Below, piece after piece: positions 9,420-17,906 of a stretch of DNA of 64,000 nucleotides (position 1 is the first letter of the stretch; each line of letters starts with the position of its first letter). The notes below the pieces were generated by a model, which was not told the DNA's origin, made no database searches, and saw only the letters and a program-made list of their open reading frames with translations. A program made the translations under genes and the position numbers. This DNA is from Bacteroidia bacterium (GTDB lineage Bacteria > Bacteroidota > Bacteroidia > Flavobacteriales > Flavobacteriaceae), in the NCBI GenBank assembly GCA_030427585.1, contig JAUIBW010000002.1, positions 124,001 through 188,000 of the forward strand, given 5' to 3'.

Positions 9420-10178
9420 ATGAAAAAAGCTACGATTATCATCGTTTTTATAGGGTTTTGTTGTGCTCTTTCTAGTTATTTTTTTGCCGAAAAATCTTCA
9501 AAACTTATTAGGGCATCAGAACAAACACAAGAAATCGTTAATACAAAAAATGATATAGAAATTAGACTTAATCAACTCAAAAACAATACTATAAACCACC
9601 AGTGGTTAGAGTTAAATCAATCTGATTATGCAACGATAAGTACCTGTTTGCAATTTTACAAAGCCCAAGGGAAGCTACTTTCAAATTGCGATGATGAACT
9701 TTTTAAAATTATTATAGATGATTTTGAAGAAGAAGGCATGGTAAATGCCATTGTAGGTGAAACTATTAATTATTCCCATCTTACCTTTAATCATAACTTT
9801 TTAACCGATTTGTTTGCTTGGGATGCTTCTTTAAAATCGAAACTCATTTTAAGTTTTTTAAACCAATTCCGAAATCCCGAAAAATTACAGCAAGTTTTTA
9901 GTCAATATAAAAATCATATTTATGAGTATCTTCCTAAAAGCGTCTATCAAAAAATATTTGACAAAAAGCTAACCGAATGTATAACTGCCTACGAAAAAAT
10001 TGCTGCTAAAGCCGATAAAGAAGCGTTTTTTAAAGATATTTATTTTAAGGCAGATACTCAGAATTTACACGGCAAATATTGGAATATTACCTTTTGGAAA
10101 CGAAGAGCTTTAGAAAAGAATGATAAAATTCTCTATGCTATTTTAAAAGAAATTAAAACACATTATAATGCCGATTAG
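9420..10178 (+). CDS. Membrane-anchored protein, diverged copy of the 8352 gene product
   Basis: A 252-residue protein with one N-terminal hydrophobic segment (about residues 4-22, ATIIIVFIGFCCALSSYFF) serving as signal anchor. The body is helical. The C-terminal motif FWKRR-x-LEKND-x-YAILKEI-x-THY matches that of the 8352 gene product. About 110 nt of AT-rich DNA separates the two genes. It is followed 12 nt later by another small membrane gene. No known family recognised. Confidence 0.65.
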   Translation: MKKATIIIVFIGFCCALSSYFFAEKSSKLIRASEQTQEIVNTKNDIEIRLNQLKNNTINHQWLELNQSDYATISTCLQFYKAQGKLLSNCDDELFKIIIDDFEEEGMVNAIVGETINYSHLTFNHNFLTDLFAWDASLKSKLILSFLNQFRNPEKLQQVFSQYKNHIYEYLPKSVYQKIFDKKLTECITAYEKIAAKADKEAFFKDIYFKADTQNLHGKYWNITFWKRRALEKNDKILYAILKEIKTHYNAD

Positions 10179-10190
10179 TTAGTAAACTAA

Positions 10191-10643
10191 ATGACCACTA
10201 AAAAACACATAACCACATTTGCAAACCGTATTTTTTTTCTAATTGTTTTGCTTTTTATATTAGATACGCTTACTGATTTTAATATTGAAAATCAATCCAT
10301 TAAGTCGTTTTCTTATATAGATATTATGTATATAGCACCCATCATCTTAATGTGGAATTTATGGTTTTATAACCATAAAAAAACAAAAATAGTAAGCTGT
10401 ATTTTGCCTTTTTTTACTGTTTTAGGAATTTTATTAATTGGCCCCGTAAATATCATTTTTTCTTCGGCAAGTTGGACAACCCAAAAGGTGTTAACCAAAA
10501 AACCGCATAAACCGTTCAAGAAAATAGAATATCAAATGCAGGACATGGGCGCATTGGGCTATAACAGGCGAACGGTGGAATTCTTATACATTACCCATTG
10601 GTTTATGGTTGTACACGACATTAACCAGAAATATATAAACTGA
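10191..10643 (+). CDS. Small membrane protein
   Basis: A 150-residue protein with three hydrophobic segments (about residues 10-30, 45-60, 66-90) and a C-terminal soluble tail (YQMQDMGALGYNRRTVEFLY). It sits 12 nt after the preceding membrane-anchored gene and 19 nt before a lipoprotein gene, consistent with one transcript. No family recognised. Confidence 0.6.
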   Translation: MTTKKHITTFANRIFFLIVLLFILDTLTDFNIENQSIKSFSYIDIMYIAPIILMWNLWFYNHKKTKIVSCILPFFTVLGILLIGPVNIIFSSASWTTQKVLTKKPHKPFKKIEYQMQDMGALGYNRRTVEFLYITHWFMVVHDINQKYIN

Positions 10644-10662
10644 ATATAATAACCGTATAACA

Positions 10663-11988
10663 ATGAAAAAAATTCTCATTTTATTAATACTCATACCAGT
10701 GTCTTGCGTTGATAGACCCAAAAAGGCTCTAAAGAACCAAAGACCTCAAGAAGTTGAAAACGCTGTTGATGTTGTCGAAAACTTTGATAACGAAATTGAA
10801 GCACCTGCACAAAAAGGAAATGTGGATGGAGCATTCAAAAAAGAATTGCAAAAATTGCCCTTAAAAGCTGTTCCTATCACAGAAAACACGTCTTTTGATA
10901 GTTTTATAGATGAAGATGATTACAAAGTGATAAATGCCAAAGTACTAAAGCTTCATAAGATTTATAAAAATTGGTCGAACCCAGTACAAAAATTTCGCGC
11001 TATTGTTGCCTACCGGTTAGATTTATCCAAAGATTTTTATACCGTTGTGGTTACCATATTACAAGGTGAATATATTATGGAAACACAACTCATCAACTAC
11101 GACTTAAAAGGTACTATTATTGCTTCTGAAATGGTGGCTTATGACGAAATTACTGAAGGATGGACCAGGTCCAAATCAACCATTACCAAAGAAACTATTA
11201 CTTATAATTATCAATATCCAGTAAATGAAGAACAACAAACCACATCCGAAACTCACGTGGTGTCGATTGAACCCAACGGAACATTGAATCGTTTAGGTGT
11301 TGATCAAATCTTTTACAATTTGGTAATCAAAGCTCTAAAACTAAACCGTAAAGAGTTACTTCCAAACTTACAAGTATTCAAAATTTTGCCCAATAGCCCT
11401 AATGAAGCAGTGGTGGTTATTCCAGAAATCGCCAGTGGCAGCGAAGAAGAACATTTTTTAGAACTCAATACACACATAGCTGTGGTAAATTTAGAAACGA
11501 AGCAGATAACACATCAATATTTTGAGAGTGCACAAACAAATGGCTGGATTTCGGATGCCGTACAATTACGTGAAATAAAAATTGACACCGCTCCTTACAA
11601 TGTTTCAAAAAATACTAGAGCCTTTGGTATACGTGTGTATAATTATGGAGCGTCTCACGCTAATCCCTATGAAAACGAAACCCTTTCTTTATTTGTTAAA
11701 TCTAATAATACCTTAAAAAAAATACTCCACAATTACACGATAATAGATTATGGTGGCGAATGGGATACTAATTGTTTAGGTAAGTTTATACGCCATAATA
11801 AAACACTCATCATAGCCCAAGAAAAAACCAATGAATATTATGATATTACCGTAAAAAACAAAGTTAAAGAAACCAACAATTTTGAAGATAAAAATGGAGA
11901 TTGCGATTCAAAAGATGTTGTAACACACCTAACATCGGTATTAAAGTTTGATGGAGAATTATATAAAGAATTAAAAACCAGTCAATAA
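10663..11988 (+). CDS. Putative lipoprotein, large soluble domain
   Basis: A 441-residue protein with signal peptide and lipobox PVSC (Cys15). A charged linker extends to about residue 60. The body is predicted beta-rich, with a conserved-looking C-terminal part (YDITVKNKVKET, DCDSKDVVTHLTSVLKFDGE). It is the last intact gene of the + strand run and lies 12 nt upstream of the LemA remnant. Envelope location is likely; function is unknown. Confidence 0.7.
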   Translation: MKKILILLILIPVSCVDRPKKALKNQRPQEVENAVDVVENFDNEIEAPAQKGNVDGAFKKELQKLPLKAVPITENTSFDSFIDEDDYKVINAKVLKLHKIYKNWSNPVQKFRAIVAYRLDLSKDFYTVVVTILQGEYIMETQLINYDLKGTIIASEMVAYDEITEGWTRSKSTITKETITYNYQYPVNEEQQTTSETHVVSIEPNGTLNRLGVDQIFYNLVIKALKLNRKELLPNLQVFKILPNSPNEAVVVIPEIASGSEEEHFLELNTHIAVVNLETKQITHQYFESAQTNGWISDAVQLREIKIDTAPYNVSKNTRAFGIRVYNYGASHANPYENETLSLFVKSNNTLKKILHNYTIIDYGGEWDTNCLGKFIRHNKTLIIAQEKTNEYYDITVKNKVKETNNFEDKNGDCDSKDVVTHLTSVLKFDGELYKELKTSQ

Positions 11989-12000
11989 AGAATAAAAATT

Positions 12001-12180
12001 ATGAACTATATAATACCTATTTCAGTTGTTGTTTTGCTGTTAATTATAACCATTGTCATCAACAATCAAATCATAGCCAAAAAAAATCAAGTAGCACAAG
12101 TCTTTGGGAGTATTGAAATCTATCTAAAAAAACGCTTCGATTTAATTCCAAATTTAGTGGCAATGCTACAAAAATATTAG
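12001..12180 (+). pseudogene. lemA: LemA family, N-terminal remnant
   Basis: A 59-codon open frame beginning at ATG 12001. It has an N-terminal membrane helix (IIPISVVVLLLIITIVI), then the LemA hallmark region with Q-VAQVFGSIEIYLKKRFDLIP and NLVAML. LemA proteins are usually about 180-200 residues with a helical cytoplasmic or periplasmic body; this frame stops at TAG 12178 just after the hallmark. About 145 nt with no continuation in any frame follows. It is most likely a truncated, dead copy. A functional micropeptide cannot be excluded. Confidence 0.75.
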
Positions 12181-12326
12181 TTTTTATGCTAACCATATCT
12201 ACCTATTTAGAAGGTTTTTTCTTGGGGATGAGTTGGGCTTGACACAAAAATGAATTTATGCATAGTATTACTACTAGAAATTTACTAATCGTTTTCATGG
12301 CTAAATATTTTACTAAGTATTAATTT

Positions 12327-13010
12327 TTATTTTGAAAAAGACATAAGAACGGTACTACTTTGAAGTTTTCCCTTATTGCTGTAGTCTTCACTTTTTACCA
12401 GTCCAATACCTTCAGCTAGCCAAAACTTTTGGTTGCTACTAAAATTAACCATCATTTTACCACTCGTTAATTGAGAGATAACTACGCAATCGAAAGTTCC
12501 TGCTGGAGTGGTAACAGTTTCGTTTCCAATAACCTTTCGATTGGTAATATTAGTTATCATATTCATGTTCATACCTGCCATGTTTATTTTTATAGTAACT
12601 CCGGCATCGGGTAAACTTTGCCTTTCAGACAGGTTATTAGGGATATCAACATTAGTACCGGTAATTTCTGTTTCAAGATTATCAAATTGTTTCAACATAT
12701 CAGCATTCATGAGTGATTTGAAGTCCATGATTACAGTATTGCCATCACAGGTCATATTATAATTACTTGAGATGATAGATTTACCTTTTTTATCAAAAAT
12801 CTCTGATTTTAACGCAGCTATTGAACTGGTTCCAGTATTGTTTACACTTTCTACAGTTGTGATCATACTTCCGGTAATTTTGCCTTTGGGGTTTTGCATT
12901 TTATATTCTGTGATGCTTCCTTCCCGAAAAGAATAATACTTACTGCAGTTACTTTGCGCTACAATAGTTATGGAAAATAATGCAACTATTAATTTGATAA
13001 ATGTTTTCAT
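12327..13010 (-). CDS. Secreted TapB-like protein
   Basis: A periplasmic or surface protein of about 227 residues with a signal peptide starting MKTFIKLIVALFSITIVAQS. The pattern (YYSFREGSITEYK, TTVESV, TPAGTFDCVVISQ, WLAEGIGLVKSE) matches the TapB/DUF3108-like beta-barrel family, which in Bacteroidota often accompanies envelope operons. An upstream ATG at 13025 overlaps the stop of the OmpA gene (ATGA). The ATG at 13010 gives a cleaner signal peptide and is preferred. It is the last gene of the - strand envelope group. Confidence 0.75.
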   Translation of the reverse strand: MKTFIKLIVALFSITIVAQSNCSKYYSFREGSITEYKMQNPKGKITGSMITTVESVNNTGTSSIAALKSEIFDKKGKSIISSNYNMTCDGNTVIMDFKSLMNADMLKQFDNLETEITGTNVDIPNNLSERQSLPDAGVTIKINMAGMNMNMITNITNRKVIGNETVTTPAGTFDCVVISQLTSGKMMVNFSSNQKFWLAEGIGLVKSEDYSNKGKLQSSTVLMSFSK

Positions 13011-13021
13011 AATTTTATATC

Positions 13022-14644
13022 TCATTTTAAAAGCTTAATTTCTACTCTTCGGTTTAAGGCACGACCAGTCTCAGAACTGTTATCTGCCACAGGTTCGGTT
13101 TCTCCGTAGCCTTTGCTACTTAGATTAACCGTGTTGGCTTTATGGTCTTTGAGCCATTTCAATACTGCTTGAGCCCGTTTGTCTGATAATTCTAAGTTAT
13201 AAATATCATTTCCTTGCGAATCGGTATGGCCGCCTATTTCCAACTTTTGCTTAGGATTATTATTGATTAGGGCCAATACTTGTTGAAGTGTTGTCTTCGA
13301 TTCGGGTTTCAAAATGGCCTTATCTGCGTCAAAATAGATGCCGTAAAGTTCAATTTTACCTTTTTCTTCTAATTGCATCTCTAGGTTTTCTTCAGTTTCA
13401 GGTTCCAGTTTTATAATTACTTTGGTAGTTTCACCTTCAACAAGATCTTTGGTAACTTTGCCGCTTTTGTACCCGGCTTTGCTTGCCTGAATGACGGATA
13501 ATCCGCTAGGGACATGATCATTTTTAAAAGAGCCGTCTGTTTGAGAGGTAATTGCCTCACTACCAGAAATTTTTACCATAGCACTTTCAATGGGTTCGTT
13601 AGTTTTAGCATCTAATACTAATCCTTCTATAGATGAAGTTGGGATATTTTTAGGATTGATCAATAGTCGGATAAAATCTACGGCAAAGCCATCACCCACA
13701 TTTTCGTCGGGTCCGTCTATAAAAATTTCCAGTTTATTGCTTTCTACATCCGGGATAAACTCAGGAATAATCTGTACGGAAAGCAACTTACCAATAGGGC
13801 CAGTTTGCTCTACTTCATTTAAAAGATTATCAATATAAACGGCTTCTTTATTATTAATCCAAATTCTAAATTTTGAACCGAATACGGGTGCTTGAAAATC
13901 GTCAATAAACAACTGTAGAAGAGCTGTTTTTACCGAAATATTCTTTAAATCGTATGTTAACACTATTTTTTTAGGTTGGTTATCCGGTCGTTTGGTTCTT
14001 GCAGTATACCCATCTCTTTTTGCTTGCTTATAGCCTTCTTCTCCACGATATTTGTACCCAGAAACTACCATGATTTGATCTGTTCCTACTGGGTCTGAAG
14101 GTTTCGGGTAAAAAGGAAATTTATGCCGAGGGGTACTTTCGCCCGAAAAAGGGTTAAAACCTTCCGGCCAGCCAAATCCAAAATTATCAATATCGCCATA
14201 ACGGTACACTACGTCGGCAATCTCGGTATTATAGACCGTATGATAGGGTTCTTTCCAGATATCTGGTATGTTAGGCGAATCGTAAACCTGTTCTTTTAGC
14301 GCTTCCATATCTACGTTTATTCCCCCCAATTTCTCTAGTAATTTTTCAAGATCTTTTATAGATGTTTCCTCTTTTCCAGATAAATCACCGATTTTCTCTA
14401 ATTGCTTTTTCAATTCATTCATTTGATCTTCGGGTATTTGACTGTTGTTAAGAAGCTTTTGCATTTCTTCTATATCGAGAAGATTTTTTATCTCTTCTTT
14501 CCTATTTTTTGAGGTGTTTTGAAAATCTTCAATTGCTTTTTCTATTCCTACATGCTCTTCTTTTGTTGTCTCTTTATCCGACTTACAGGCAAAACCTATG
14601 GCCAAAACCAACATCATGCTTATTAAATATGTAATGTATTTCAT
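13022..14644 (-). CDS. OmpA-family lipoprotein with carboxypeptidase-regulatory domain
   Basis: A 540-residue outer-membrane lipoprotein. The lipobox is IGFAC (Cys20). Residues about 25-120 are highly charged and helical, probably a coiled coil. A central beta-rich domain follows, then a carboxypeptidase regulatory-like domain (IEGLVLDAKTNEPIESAMVK) at about 340-415. The C-terminal OmpA peptidoglycan-binding domain at about 430-540 shows IELYGIYFDADKA, GGHTDSQGND, LSDKRAQAV and GRALNRRVEI. It probably links the outer membrane to peptidoglycan. Its stop overlaps the upstream ATG candidate of the TapB-like gene, indicating co-expression. Confidence 0.9.
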   Translation of the reverse strand: MKYITYLISMMLVLAIGFACKSDKETTKEEHVGIEKAIEDFQNTSKNRKEEIKNLLDIEEMQKLLNNSQIPEDQMNELKKQLEKIGDLSGKEETSIKDLEKLLEKLGGINVDMEALKEQVYDSPNIPDIWKEPYHTVYNTEIADVVYRYGDIDNFGFGWPEGFNPFSGESTPRHKFPFYPKPSDPVGTDQIMVVSGYKYRGEEGYKQAKRDGYTARTKRPDNQPKKIVLTYDLKNISVKTALLQLFIDDFQAPVFGSKFRIWINNKEAVYIDNLLNEVEQTGPIGKLLSVQIIPEFIPDVESNKLEIFIDGPDENVGDGFAVDFIRLLINPKNIPTSSIEGLVLDAKTNEPIESAMVKISGSEAITSQTDGSFKNDHVPSGLSVIQASKAGYKSGKVTKDLVEGETTKVIIKLEPETEENLEMQLEEKGKIELYGIYFDADKAILKPESKTTLQQVLALINNNPKQKLEIGGHTDSQGNDIYNLELSDKRAQAVLKWLKDHKANTVNLSSKGYGETEPVADNSSETGRALNRRVEIKLLK

Positions 14645-14677
14645 CTTTAATTCTTTTTACTTAAATCCTCGATTACT

Positions 14678-15115
14678 TCAAGAACCCAGGGAGTTTTCCT
14701 GTTTACTGATTCTAGTTGTATACAAAATGTGGTCATTATGCAGCCCTGATGAAGCATTATGTGATTGTCTTTTAACCAACCCTTCACCCAATCCAAAACC
14801 GTCCTTAATTTCATACAGTTTTTCTTCCTTAATGCTGTAAACCCATGCCTAAACTCCATCACCAGGTGGTGCGGTTAGCAATATAAATTGCTTATTGGGT
14901 GACAGATCGGCTGTTTCAAAAACCTGCTAGCTGTATCTGGAGTTTTAATAACAATAGAAGTGCTATCATACTTTTTATTCCAGACTTCCCTTTCGGCAGA
15001 ATTAACTAATCCCATAAGCTACTGCCCGGGCGGATTTGTTATGCTCTTTCGGTGCACAAAAAAAATCAGGAGGCTACTTACCAAAAGGAATATTACTTTT
15101 CTAAATATTGTTTTA
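14678..15115 (-). pseudogene. Decayed secreted-protein gene in the OmpA operon
   Basis: On the - strand three reading-frame pieces line up as one broken protein. The first is an N-terminal hydrophobic segment (FRKVIFLLVSSLLIFFVHRK) ending at a stop. The second is LMGLVNSAEREVWNKKYD-STSIVIKTPD. The third, after a frameshift, is ETADLSPNKQFILLTAPPGD, a stop, then AWVYSIKEEKLYEIKDGFG ending at TGA 14678. The pattern SPNKQFILLTA...WVYSI suggests beta-propeller-like repeats. The gaps to the intact neighbours on either side are short, so it was once part of this envelope operon. Confidence 0.65.
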
Positions 15116-15128
15116 ACTAAAGTTTTTA

Positions 15129-15533
15129 TTATACATTTATTCGCTTCATTTCTTTACTACAACTATCTGAACCGCTGTCTTTGTAAATATTGTTTTCGAC
15201 GGTAATAGTTACTTCCTCCCAGGTTTCCTCACCCGAAACAGTTTTCCATTTCACCAATCCTTTGTACACTCCAGAGCTTTGCTGACTTAATCTGTAACCT
15301 TCTTCATTTAAAGTGAATTTGTATTTATCAAGTCTACCAAGTCCCATATAATGACCCACAATTTTATCATTATCTTTTTTTGAGAACTTTACCACACGCC
15401 CATCACAACCTTCCCAGGAACCTATTATGTCCTGATCTGGTTCGGGAGTTATCAGGTTAATTGATGTCGTTTTACAAGCTGTGTTTAGAGTAATATACGC
15501 GCAGAAAAATAGTACAATATTAAGTGTTTTCAT
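15129..15533 (-). CDS. Small lipoprotein
   Basis: A 134-residue protein with signal peptide and lipobox NTAC (Cys20). The mature part begins with a short linker, then a compact beta-rich domain with IIGSWEGCDGRVVKFSKKDN, resembling small lipocalin-like or DUF-type envelope domains. Cys residues in the WEGCDG and DSCSKE segments may form a disulfide. It lies 3 nt downstream of the 457-residue gene and is clearly co-transcribed with it. Confidence 0.75.
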   Translation of the reverse strand: MKTLNIVLFFCAYITLNTACKTTSINLITPEPDQDIIGSWEGCDGRVVKFSKKDNDKIVGHYMGLGRLDKYKFTLNEEGYRLSQQSSGVYKGLVKWKTVSGEETWEEVTITVENNIYKDSGSDSCSKEMKRINV

Positions 15534-15536
15534 AAG

Positions 15537-16910
15537 CTAATCTTCTCGTTGGTATTTATCACGCATAAATTCAAAATACATATATCCAAAACGGTCGTAC
15601 CAATCATCCACACCATAGCGAGCTTCACATTTACTTAATTCCATTAAATTATTATGAAGGCTTTTTACGAGTTCATTATACTTGTTGTCGTATGCTTTTT
15701 GAAGTTCTACAACAGATTTTTCAATGTTTACTCTTTGGGTTTGCCAGGCCATACCAGATACCCCATGATAACCAGAAACATTATCTCCGTACGCAATGGC
15801 AGCATTAGAAAAATCTTTAGTACAGCGATATATACTGGCCAGTTGTGTAAAGAGATAACGAGTTTCGTTAAAGTTTTGCCGCGCCTCTTGAAAGCAACCG
15901 GCACAACTTTTATCTGTGTCCCACTCGGTATTACTTAGCGGGGTAGTACAAAATGACGGAATGCGTGGTTCACCAGGTATTGGGCCCGTTTTCATACAAT
16001 CTGTCAGGTTATCATACTTCTCTTTATAGTCCTTGTATTTTTCAAATGTTTCTTTGAATTTGTCAAATTTCTCCTGAAATTTAGTGGTACGTTCTATAGG
16101 GTTATTACTACTGGATTTATCAGACTCGGAAGAAGAAGATTCCATTTCTTCTTCTGTATCTTCCATATAGGAGTTGTAATCGTCGGGGCCATAGAATCTG
16201 TCAGGTTGAGAACTCTGGGCTTGAACAGTCAAGGATGTAGCTATAAGTACTAAAATAATGGAAGCTGATTTTTTACCCATTAGTTTCCCGGCTAGCACAC
16301 CAATGATTAAGATGGCTACACCCAACAAGATATAGAGTATAAGGTTGCTATCTTCTTTATCTCCTTTAGATGTACTGTCTATGGGTTCACCGCTTAAATT
16401 TGCACTAGCTTCACTTTGCATTTCTTGATCCGTAATTTTAGTAAACGGAGACTTCAAATAATTTTTTTGCTCCGGATTAGCGCGTACCGCAATGGTAAAT
16501 TTCGCTTGTTTTGCGGATGGAGAGGTTACCTTAATTCCAAATTTATTGAGTGACCTCAGCTTAAAGTCAATAATGCCATCATCTGCATTCGCCGTTGATT
16601 GTTTTTGCACAACGTCTCCCCAACTGTTATTTACCAGTTCAACTTCCAGATTTTCCGAATTACTAAAGTCGGTTATAATTACATCGATATCCTGAAATAA
16701 GCTGTGGCCACTAACATAGTAGTATTTTATTGTATCTACAGAACTTATAGTTGCAATAAATAATTCACCCTCATGCCCTTTACGGGTATCTTTCTGTAAC
16801 TTTAGTTCTACAGGCTCTATGTTGCTGTCGAGTGTAAAGGGTTGAGCATACGCCTGTAGAATACCAACCAATAAAAATCCTAAAAACAATTTGGTTCCAA
16901 GTAATTTCAT
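15537..16910 (-). CDS. Membrane protein, apparent fusion of two secreted-protein genes
   Basis: A 457-residue protein. Residues 1-22 are a signal peptide (LFLGFLLVGILQAYAQ). A beta-rich extracytoplasmic domain runs to about 185. A membrane helix spans about 189-208 (LILYILLGVAILIIGVLAGK). Met211 then begins a second stretch that looks like a complete signal peptide (MGKKSASIILVLIATS...VQAQ), followed by an acidic Ser-rich linker and a Cys-containing helical domain. The layout suggests that two formerly separate genes were joined, or that translation can restart at Met211. It lies 5 nt from the upstream lipoprotein gene. Confidence 0.75.
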   Translation of the reverse strand: MKLLGTKLFLGFLLVGILQAYAQPFTLDSNIEPVELKLQKDTRKGHEGELFIATISSVDTIKYYYVSGHSLFQDIDVIITDFSNSENLEVELVNNSWGDVVQKQSTANADDGIIDFKLRSLNKFGIKVTSPSAKQAKFTIAVRANPEQKNYLKSPFTKITDQEMQSEASANLSGEPIDSTSKGDKEDSNLILYILLGVAILIIGVLAGKLMGKKSASIILVLIATSLTVQAQSSQPDRFYGPDDYNSYMEDTEEEMESSSSESDKSSSNNPIERTTKFQEKFDKFKETFEKYKDYKEKYDNLTDCMKTGPIPGEPRIPSFCTTPLSNTEWDTDKSCAGCFQEARQNFNETRYLFTQLASIYRCTKDFSNAAIAYGDNVSGYHGVSGMAWQTQRVNIEKSVVELQKAYDNKYNELVKSLHNNLMELSKCEARYGVDDWYDRFGYMYFEFMRDKYQRED

Positions 16911-16915
16911 CTTAT

Positions 16916-17557
16916 TTATTTATTATAATGGTTAATGAGATAATTGGCTATTTTATAGGTGTTCTGTCTACGAGCTTCTACTTGCGCCTCAGTTAGTTTA
17001 GAGCTAGGATTATTTGGATTAAAATAACTATAACTCACTTTAATAGCATTTGTATAATTCGGATTTAAAAGTAAAAGAAAGCCCTGCACAGGATGCCTAG
17101 TAATATAAGTATCTCCAGATTCACTAACCTGAATATCTATCAATTCACTTTTCTTAGCACTACTAATTTCATTATTTATTACATCCTTTGTTAACTTTTG
17201 AAGGCTTACCCCATAGTTGGTTTCTAAATTATCCGATCCTGAAAACTTGAACCAGCAGCTCCCCATATAACTATTATTTAGGATGACTTGTCCTTCTTCA
17301 ATATCTACGGCTTCAGCAAACTGTACAGTAGTAAGTTTACAGTTTTCATTTTCTGCATAGAGTTGAGTGTAATCACCGTTTTGTTTGAGATTAATACCAC
17401 TTTGTTCAGTAACTTTAGTAGAAGCCCCTTTTTGTTCGGTACCTTTATGATTATCCTTTTTCTCCTTACCACCACAAGCAACGCATAAAATGGAGGTCAT
17501 AGTCACCGAAAGTAATGTAATTGATTTTATACTATATGACATTAGTGATTTCTTCAT
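16916..17557 (-). CDS. Putative lipoprotein
   Basis: A 213-residue protein with a long signal peptide and lipobox CVAC (Cys28), then GGKEKKDN linker. The mature domain has patterns such as GSCWFKFSGSDNLETNYGVS and VQGFLLLLNPNYTNAIKVSY. It is the first large gene of the - strand envelope operon (213-457-134-[pseudogene]-540-227 residues). No family recognised; probably a periplasmic partner of the OmpA-type lipoprotein. Confidence 0.7.
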   Translation of the reverse strand: MKKSLMSYSIKSITLLSVTMTSILCVACGGKEKKDNHKGTEQKGASTKVTEQSGINLKQNGDYTQLYAENENCKLTTVQFAEAVDIEEGQVILNNSYMGSCWFKFSGSDNLETNYGVSLQKLTKDVINNEISSAKKSELIDIQVSESGDTYITRHPVQGFLLLLNPNYTNAIKVSYSYFNPNNPSSKLTEAQVEARRQNTYKIANYLINHYNK

Positions 17558-17624
17558 TAGATTAGAGTCGTTTTAATGTTTTTTGAAAAACGACATTCAA
17601 TAATTTATTAGAACTTTTATTTCC

Positions 17625-17789
17625 CTATTCTTTATCGAATTGGGTTTTTTTGATCAGTTTGTTTTTGTTAATAATGTTTAATTCATAATTGCCCTTATCT
17701 AGATACTCAATATTTAAATAAATTTTATAAGAAGAAAGGCATTTTATTTTTCCCAGATATTGTTTAGACTTACTACTGTATTTCTTCAT
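17625..17789 (-). CDS. Small 54-residue protein
   Basis: An open frame from ATG 17789 to TAG 17625. The protein begins MKKYSSKSKQYLGKIKCLSS and continues with IYLNIEYLDKGNYELNIINK and a basic tail. The pattern of alternating hydrophobic residues and KGNYELNIINKNKLIKKTQF looks like a beta-hairpin with flavobacterial codon use. It sits between the hybrid regulator and the envelope operon, on the same strand as both. It is shorter than common annotation cut-offs, so it may be missed. I do not know its function. Confidence 0.5.
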   Translation of the reverse strand: MKKYSSKSKQYLGKIKCLSSYKIYLNIEYLDKGNYELNIINKNKLIKKTQFDKE

Positions 17790-17906
17790 TGTCTTCAAAG
17801 TTACAGGATGCTCTTAGTAACCTGTTAAACATATGTAACAAATACTATGAACAAATGTAACATGGAGTAAAATGACCTGAATATACCCTATAATAAAAGA
17901 GAAAAA

